The notes under the pieces: generated by a model
Seen by the model: the letters and a program-made list of their open reading frames with translations, nothing else
Databases searched by the model: none
Told to the model about the DNA's origin: nothing
In this document: positions 57,338 through 64,000 of the stretch, in pieces
Layout of the letters: each line of letters starts with the position of its first letter
Numbering within the stretch: position 1 is the stretch's first letter
Translations under genes and position numbers: made by a program
Origin: Nemania diffusa
Taxonomy: Eukaryota; Ascomycota; Sordariomycetes; Xylariales; Xylariaceae
Reading direction: 5' to 3'
Length of the DNA: 64,000 nucleotides
Assembly (NCBI GenBank): GCA_038501195.1
Contig: JBBPUQ010000003.1
Coordinates: 5,548,501-5,612,500 of the forward strand

Positions 57338-60300
57338 ATTGACTATGAGAGGGCGAAGAGAAAATTGGTGTGATAATACCGTGTGCCTCGATGGCTACAG
57401 GATAGCAGCACAGGTTATGGATAGTAAAGAGTTCAGTTGTACTGATGCACAAGCTGACGTGGAGATAGAAGAAAGTGATGATTGCCTGTTCGATGCATAC
57501 ATGTTAGTTGGTCTGAGGTGCGAGACACGACGCACAAATATGAGTTGCAACAATCTATATCAAAGAAGGGCGCAGAAAGAACTTGCTATAACGCAAGGGC
57601 CAACCAAGAACACTGTTCTATGGGTATGTTTAAAGACTGATAATGCATTGTTCCTTGGATTTGAACTAAACAATTCGCTTTAGCAGCCAATAAGGGCAGC
57701 CTTCATCCAAAACGAACAAACGAAGATAGAACCATCAAGCTAAGATGTCCTGCAATAGATAACTAGAATAGCATGGAGGGACGCCAAGAAGAGGAAGAAG
57801 GGCTTCCACAACTCTGGATAGCATTACATGACTTGGCATAACCTGATGAAACCTGATCCACCATGCTGCGTGCATATCAACCAGAACCAATAACAGAGAG
57901 AGGGATATAATTACACGATTATGACGGCAAGTATGTCTAAGGAGGGAGATAGGTTATGATCTTACCTAGTTTATAAAGCTGTCGCGTAGGATATGTCCCG
58001 GTTGTCTCGGCAGAAGCAATAAAGATCGAGATTATTAGTTGGAAATTGTAGCGTGATCAACCACGGCTTGTCAATCTCCAACAGGCGGCCAATGTTGGTC
58101 GTAATATAATGTTGGATGTAGTTCGGCTTCCTTCTGGCAGCAAGGCCCGATAGATATCGATGTTGAGGTTGTAGATAGCGAACGAGGTAAGCAGTCCTGG
58201 GCTACTACCGATCTTGGAGATGATTTCACGAAAAGAAAATCAAGGGTACCCAAGAGGAGAGAGAGGGAGGGAGGCAAGGCGTTTTATGCCGGTGACCAAG
58301 CTCAGACGATTTCTCTATAGAGGGCGAGCCACTACCTGGTTGGCGTAAGGTTTGACGTGAAAGTATGTACTGCGTTTAAGTAAAAGTTGGTCACCAGTAC
58401 CTACTTGGGTAACCTTAACGGAAGGAAGAGCGTAAGGCAAATGTGGCAGATAGAGAGAGACAGAGACATGGGGCCGGCGTGAGCGAGCGAGGGCGCGAGG
58501 GCGTGAGGGCGTGCGTGTGAGCGTATTGAGTTGGTGGGCTTTATGTAGTTGAGGACCTTGATGGACAAATGGACCCGCTATCAAGGTTTATGCTGAGGAG
58601 TTTGCTGCTAGGGCGAGTCTGTCTATGTAGTAGCTACCTAAGTTGGACCTAGGCTGTAGTCAAGATGCTTAGTATATATACTTATCGTCTGCAAATACAG
58701 CGTCAAGGTATTTGCCCTGTACCTAAAGCCCTACAAGCTGCCTGCCCTGCCCTGCGCTACTCTACATACAAACCTACTGTAGTATATATGCATAGGTAGG
58801 TATTATATGTATATTCAAGCTTTCTGCCTACTACCTTACCGTAGCATTTCCAAGAACACCAAGCCTGTAGGTAGGTTACATATGTAGGTAATTGGGGTGT
58901 CATTAATTCCATATGGTGGCCAGCTGAATCGTGTTACCGACCACAGAACGAGGCACTCGGCTGCTGCACGTGGAGATTGATTGCATGCCGTCACTCTGTC
59001 CCATGCATCTTGTCCATGTGTCCGGCCCCGACCCGCCCGGCTTGTGGTTCTCGAATCCAGAGTATGGTGCACAGAAAGAGGTAACAGGGCACGAAGGTAT
59101 GTACATATAAAAACCTTCGATGCATGTAGGAATATCTTTAGTGTTTTGGCCTGCTAAGTATGCATAAATATTTGGTTTGTGTGGTAGGTACCTGCTGAGT
59201 ACGTAGTACTTGTTCCACTAACTGAATGTTAGGCTGGATGTACATATACTAAGTACTTAGGTACCTACCAAGGTACATACCAGATAGCAGGATTCTCTTT
59301 CTAACCCGGATTTAGATAGACTCTGAAATGCGCAAACTCTGATACGCTATCAATAGAAAATAAGGTTCAACTTTTACCCTTTTTAGTACTAGTTCAGCCA
59401 GCGGTTACCCGTTACGGTGCCCTACTGTCCATCAAGGTTCTCAAAAGACATGCCTCACCTTACGGTACCTAGGTAGGTATTGACACCGACCATCAGGGTC
59501 CTCAGTCTGGGCAGTAAGCTGAGTGCTATTGGTGAGATTTCCACTCTCAGCTCCTCCCTCCTCTCCACTCTCCACCTCTCTCCATGTAAACCACGCATAA
59601 CTCAACCTCCAGCCTGTTTCATGTGATTGGTTAGGCAGTATCGTACAATGGTGCATTAACAGTTTAATGTTCGCTGGTAATACCAAGCCTAGCCATCGAG
59701 TGATGCTACTTAAACGGTCAGATTCGTGTCGTAGAATAGTGTAGTAGAGAAATATAGGTGGGTTAGATAGAGTATAGAGTACTGCGTCACGTAGGCAACA
59801 ACTTGATATTCGGTGCAGAGTCCTACATGTTGAATAGATAAATAAAAGCCACAGCTCAGATCCGAGCAAATCGCACAGGCGCAATACCATATACGTCCGC
59901 AGTAGGCATGCGTGTTGGTCGCATTTGCAATGCTTTTGTCATCGTTTTGTCTCGGGGTTCGCCAGGGCTAGGCTTTGATGGCTGGTTCGACCACAATGGT
60001 TCTCGTCCGCTTCCGGGACTTGAGCCGCTGCACTATTGCAGAGCTAGTAGTCAAACGGCCTTGCAGTACTTCTTCGTCTGGAACGTCCCCTAAACAAGCC
60101 ATCCAGGTTTTTCTTCATCTTGGCTATACTTCATTCCCTTTTTATACGTCAGATATATCTTATACCAGACGGGGATAAAGGTGTGTCTAATGAGAGTGCA
60201 AAGCACCAAACACCGTGTATGTCCTTTTGTGTATCTTACATACACGCTCGAAACGCAGTGTGCCGTGATATGCATGATCCCCTACTGAGACTCACGTTAC

Positions 60301-60694
60301 TCAACTCGGCGGTTCGTGCCGATACCGCCGCCCCCCTATTTCATCTGGCTTGTTCAGCCCCGTACCTTTGCATGTTGAGTTGGCGTAATCCGCAGTACGT
60401 CTGTGAATCTTGATAGGTGTTTGCGATCGAAGGAATCCGAAACTAGGATCTGCTAGTAATACCCATCGAATCATATCCAAGCGGGTGATTCGTCCTCCTA
60501 GGTCTTATATACGGCGCCCACGTGCGTACTATATACTAGGGCGCCGCAGCGGAATGGAGAGACCTGGCCGCTCACTTGTGCATAATATGACACATCATAT
60601 TGCAGTTCTAGTGGGTCGTCTGGTTGGATGGTGTCGAACTTCTGGGCTTAGCAGGCGTTGGGCTTTCTGTGCAGGGCTTTCTGAGATGTATCGA
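57338..60694. other. 3.4 kb gene-free stretch
   Basis: The left end is the promoter side of the zinc transporter. No exon with family resemblance was found. It has TAGG/GGTA-type repeats around 58790-58890 and one TACCTAGGTA palindrome at 59466-59475. The 149-codon minus-strand frame at 59441-59890 looks random. Confidence 0.5.
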
Positions 60695-62053
60695 TCATGA
60701 AGAAAACTGTACTTCTAGACCGAGTGTGCGAAACGGCGAATCAGGTCTACGCAGGTCAATCCCACTACCCAAGCTAAAAAGCAGGGATTTGATCCTCCCC
60801 TCCCAGAGCAATCCCATGCGCCAATGATGGTCGAGTCGGGCCTTCAAGACCCCCGAATAAATATCCTCGTCCTCGTCCTCGTGATTTTGTCGCCAGTCTA
60901 ACTTTGCTCGAAATGTACGTTGCCTAGCCGTTGGTTCCTGTGCTACAGGGGGGGCTGGGGTCAGTAGGAGATCGGGCGTATCTAGTAGCGGTAGAGGGTC
61001 GTCCATTCTCCACTCCATCTTTGCTTGGAAGCTCCTCTGTGGTAGGGGATAAGATGGTACACTAGATATCTCACTGCGGTCGCCGCTTATATCGGCATCG
61101 ACGGTCCAAGCTCCTTTCTTCCTCCATAACTCCATCCCGACAGACCAAGCACTCTCATAGCTATATACGTTGAAATCCATCTTTGTGGCCAACGAGCAGT
61201 GCCGGCCGGCCATGACGGCATATGTCCAGCTCAATGTGCCCATCAAGGGATTAACCGTCATGGTAGCCGTGAGGGGAGTTCCTTTATGCGAAGGCAGGGT
61301 GGCAAACCGCGTGCCAAGACTCATGCCCCCTGACTTGTTTAGAGTCCCGTAGTATACTTCACCACCAGCACTAAACCGCCCGTAGATACGCTCCTTTTCG
61401 GGACCACCTCCCCCATTTCCAACCTCTTGCGTGTTGCTAGGCGAGGCTGAGCCGGAAACGTCGCCTCCAAAGTTGTAAAGTCCCCGGAAGCCTAGCAGAC
61501 CACCGTCGGAAGATGCTAGCCCTTCTACCCCATATCGCCCCTCGTCGTATTGGATCATGCCTAGGACGGTGCCTCCGTTTCGCAGAGTCTGGTCCGAGAC
61601 AGCGCTCACCTGCATCTGCAAGGTTGGCGATATCCGCTTGACCATGAGGGCCTCTAGCATGGACATGGGGAGGTAAAGCCTCCCGTACGCGAGCACATCC
61701 TGACGAGCGCCCTTTATTCTATTGTGAGGCTCGAGCGCGGCCAGCGGCAAGTAGCTTCGTAAGAGCTCTGGTAGGGGTATCTTGTCACTCTGGGCGATGG
61801 CATGGTAGTCGAGGGGCACGGTCGAGTAGAGGTAGGAGATGGAGCCGTCGACGACGCCGATGTTTCCCAGCTGGTAGGCGGTTGCGAAATGGGGCGTCGC
61901 AAGCGAGGAGAGGGTCAGGCGCAAGCCGCGAGGCGTGGCGAAATGAAGCAAGGCGCCGGATGTCGCATTCAGGGTAGAATACGAGTTGTCGCGATTCCAA
62001 CCCGTGGCGCCGTAGAATGCGGTCTGGATATAATCCATGAACTCACGCATCAT
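60695..62053 (-). CDS. mdm10: Mitochondrial outer-membrane beta-barrel protein Mdm10
   Basis: An intronless beta-barrel protein of about 452 residues: the ERMES subunit linking the ER and mitochondria, and also a partner of the SAM sorting machinery. The start MREFMDYIQTAFYGATGWNR is the diagnostic Mdm10 N-terminus, followed by NSYSTLNATSGALLHFATP and RGLRLTLSSL. The body is an alternating beta pattern (TVPLDYHAIAQ, SISYLYSTVPL, MNPLMG-type strands: MTVNPLMGTLSWTYAV), and the protein ends in the last strand FRTLGLEVQFSS. Low-complexity insertions (SASPSNTQEVGNGGGG; NHEDEDEDI) sit in loops. Two tandem ATGs open the frame (62053 and 62050); either could be used. No presequence, as expected for an outer-membrane barrel. 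Confidence 0.95.
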   Translation of the reverse strand: MMREFMDYIQTAFYGATGWNRDNSYSTLNATSGALLHFATPRGLRLTLSSLATPHFATAYQLGNIGVVDGSISYLYSTVPLDYHAIAQSDKIPLPELLRSYLPLAALEPHNRIKGARQDVLAYGRLYLPMSMLEALMVKRISPTLQMQVSAVSDQTLRNGGTVLGMIQYDEGRYGVEGLASSDGGLLGFRGLYNFGGDVSGSASPSNTQEVGNGGGGPEKERIYGRFSAGGEVYYGTLNKSGGMSLGTRFATLPSHKGTPLTATMTVNPLMGTLSWTYAVMAGRHCSLATKMDFNVYSYESAWSVGMELWRKKGAWTVDADISGDRSEISSVPSYPLPQRSFQAKMEWRMDDPLPLLDTPDLLLTPAPPVAQEPTARQRTFRAKLDWRQNHEDEDEDIYSGVLKARLDHHWRMGLLWEGRIKSLLFSLGSGIDLRRPDSPFRTLGLEVQFSS

Positions 62054-63426
62054 GCCCACCGAAAAGAGGAGGAAGGGGAAAAAAGGAGTAGAGGGCGGCG
62101 GGGCGAACGACGGCAGCTACCGGGACAGCATTGAAATTTGTTAGTGTAGCTACCTCAACCTCCGAGTTTATGGTATAGTGAGTCTATCTCTAAGAACGTC
62201 ACAGGTTGTCTGTGGTTGGAATTGGATTCGGCATGAGCTGAGGTAGCTACCACTTAAAGTCTAGCTAGACGGTTAAGTCTATCCAGCTTTAATCGTGCAG
62301 GTACCTATACCTAGGTACCTACCTAAATAGGTAGGTGGGGCTCACGCTGATAACTAATAGCCGGATATTAACCGACAGACACCTCAAGATACCTAGATAG
62401 GTAATTGTAACAAGCAACAGCCACTTAGATTTCAAGGTTTATTTACTACTGTACCTATCAATTAACAGAGGTAGATAGATGCTTTCTCATACAATGCCAT
62501 AGAGGATAGTTGGCTTTTGTCAAGTCTATCTATTTCAGGTTTCAAGTGCACCTCACAAGAGCATTCTACTAGGTCCATTTAGCTAAATTATATTGATTTC
62601 TAACCAACTCCAAAAATAGCTCGCTTTCGCATAGACATATAGCATCCTGTCGAGCTGCACTCCGCTATCCATCCGTCTACGGAAAGACGTTTCCTCCGTC
62701 AGGCTAGTCCTCGGATCATCCCGCCTACCGATATAATGGACATAATCGGTAAATGCAAGAATAATCAACAAATGCAAGAACACGTAATCATTAAACGCGA
62801 GAATAATCAGTAAATGCGAGAACGAATTATGTAAGCTTTGCTCCTGAATCTTACGTCACCCCGTTCTCAGATTCTCTGTCTTTCGTATGAACGATAAACC
62901 GCATGGCAATACGATACCTACTGTGTAGTCGGCACAGGATTGTTGATAGCACCCCTGCCTCTAACTTATCTAGCTCGCGATTCCTTGCTTGATATGATAG
63001 GTATCCACATAGCAGAGGTGGTTGAATTATTAGCCCGGCGTCGGGAGATTGAACCCATCCTTAAGGCGAGTTCGTAGGAGGTTCCTCGAGGGTTAGGTAA
63101 GTAGCCACTTCGGACTTACGGCTTCCCCATGGAACAAGCAGCTTATACATACCAAAAGGGGATGAAGATAGCAGCCTCTACGCAGCTCGTGCCTACCTAG
63201 TTAAACTAACCTAGTTAAGTATTCTTAGCATGCTACCCTTTGCACCATCACGGAAACGCGGGTACTTGACAAGGCACCTCTTATAGGGAAATAGATTTAT
63301 AAGAATATCTCGCAGGATTATATACAAGGCAGCAGCTTATTGTCCATGTATATATAACTACCACGTCGATCCTCTCAAGTCATTTTATTGCAAAGAAACT
63401 TAAATTCACATCATCATCTACCAACC
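62054..63426. other. Intergenic between mdm10 and the SDR gene
   Basis: Promoters of two divergent genes. It has one TACCTAGGTA palindrome (62308-62317) next to the hairpin at 62317-62336. No gene seen. A TTATT/AATCAGTAAATGC-type short repeat appears two or three times around 62745-62820. Confidence 0.5.
62317..62336. repeat. Perfect inverted repeat ACCTACCT-aaat-AGGTAGGT
   Basis: Eight-base arms with a 4-nt loop, immediately following a TACCTAGGTA palindrome, in the divergent promoter region of mdm10 and the SDR gene. Confidence 0.85.
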
Positions 63427-64000
63427 ATGACACAATCTCAAGTCTGGCTCATAACCGGAGCATCGCGCGGCCTAGGCTTCGACATGGCCAAAATCGCTCT
63501 TAAATCCGGCCACAAAGTCATCGCATGTCACCGTGGCAATAAGCCCGAGGACACCTCCAATTGGGACGAACTCGAGGCTCTCGGCGGTATCTGGACTCAA
63601 CTCGACGTCTCGAGTGATGACGCTGAGTCCAAAGTCAAGGCACTCGTGGTCGAGTATGGCAAGATAGATGTGTTGGTCAATAATGCAGGCTACGCCATCT
63701 TGGGAAGCATTGAAGACGTCCCGTGAGTAGCCATACATTTTATCTCTCGGCAGGAATATGTTCTCTTCATCTTGGCGGGGTTCGGAACACAGAATATTTG
63801 CTAACTAAACTCCTTTTTGTGGTTTATCCAGTCTTGATAATGTTCTGACCATCTTTAACACTAATTTACTCGGCACTTTGCGGACTATCAAAGGTGTATT
63901 ACCATCAATGCGTGAGCGCAAAACCGGGACCATCGTCAACATCAGTAGCTCTGTCGCTATCGACCCTATTCCAGCTCTTGGTATTTATACCGCTACGAAA
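63427..64000 (+). CDS. Short-chain dehydrogenase/reductase, 3' part outside the window
   Basis: Two exons are seen, 63427-63722 and 63832 to the window edge; the 109-nt intron has donor GTGAGT and acceptor CCAG, and the join gives IEDVPLDNVLTIFNTN. The classical SDR marks are present: TGASRGLG (NAD(P) loop), the acidic-or-basic strand end with HRGNKPED, NNAG after the third strand, the catalytic Ser in VNISSSVAI and YTATK holding Tyr and Lys. The gene runs off the right edge at about residue 155 of an expected 250-300. Substrate unknown; NADP(H) use is likely from the basic residues after strand 2. Confidence 0.93.

Noticed and set aside
59441..59890. 149-codon minus-strand frame
   Set aside because: Leu/Ser/Cys-rich random-looking product without domain; overlaps repeat-type DNA with a TACCTAGGTA palindrome.
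63010..63100. Possible tRNA on the minus strand (GGGTTCAATCTCCC looks like a T arm)
   Set aside because: The T stem pairs poorly and no matching acceptor stem or anticodon arm could be found at the right distance.

Overview
The window is nuclear DNA of a filamentous ascomycete (Pezizomycotina), most likely a Sordariomycete. The evidence is the short GT-AG introns with CTAAC/CTGAC branch sites in most genes, protein families that are fungal (Mdm10, fungal-type Cox4, yapsin-like protease, a fungal P450, an MFS sugar porter), and the absence of operons or bacterial signals. A placement near Xylariales is only a guess. I rebuilt 19 protein-coding genes by joining exons by hand; all reading phases close, except that the last gene runs off the right edge.

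Left part (1-20.4 kb) is housekeeping: dcn1 (cullin neddylation, +), mrp17/bS6m (mitoribosome, -), a 741-residue nuclear-looking protein of unknown function (-), an 8.4 kb stretch without genes that is full of TAGG/CCTA-type short repeats, then cox4 (-) and a Nudix hydrolase (-).

Middle part (22.9-42.8 kb) looks more accessory: a GPI-anchored aspartic protease (+), an NmrA-like reductase (-), a cytochrome P450 (-), a 5.5 kb AT-richer gene-poor stretch, a 50-residue secreted peptide (+), an MFS sugar-porter-family transporter with an altered substrate motif (+), a HerA/FtsK-like P-loop protein whose Walker B glutamate is replaced by Asn (-), and a lysine-tailed hypothetical protein (-).

Right part (45.2-64 kb): a DUF7719-type membrane protein (-) divergent from GPI12/PIG-L (+), a mitochondrial ATPase-expression protein (-), LSM3 (+), a candidate zinc-dependent deaminase-fold protein (+), a ZIP zinc transporter (-), Mdm10 (-) and the 5' part of a short-chain dehydrogenase (+).

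Four genes (mrp17, cox4, the ATPase-expression gene, mdm10) serve mitochondrial translation, respiration or architecture, but they are scattered and I do not infer co-regulation. There is no backbone enzyme for a biosynthetic cluster. The observations most worth following are the deaminase-like gene at 53.1-54.9 kb, the P-loop protein with the altered Walker B motif, the small secreted peptide at 34.3 kb, the strong enrichment of the palindrome TACCTAGGTA in intergenic DNA, and a perfect 52-nt AT palindrome at 13.66 kb.
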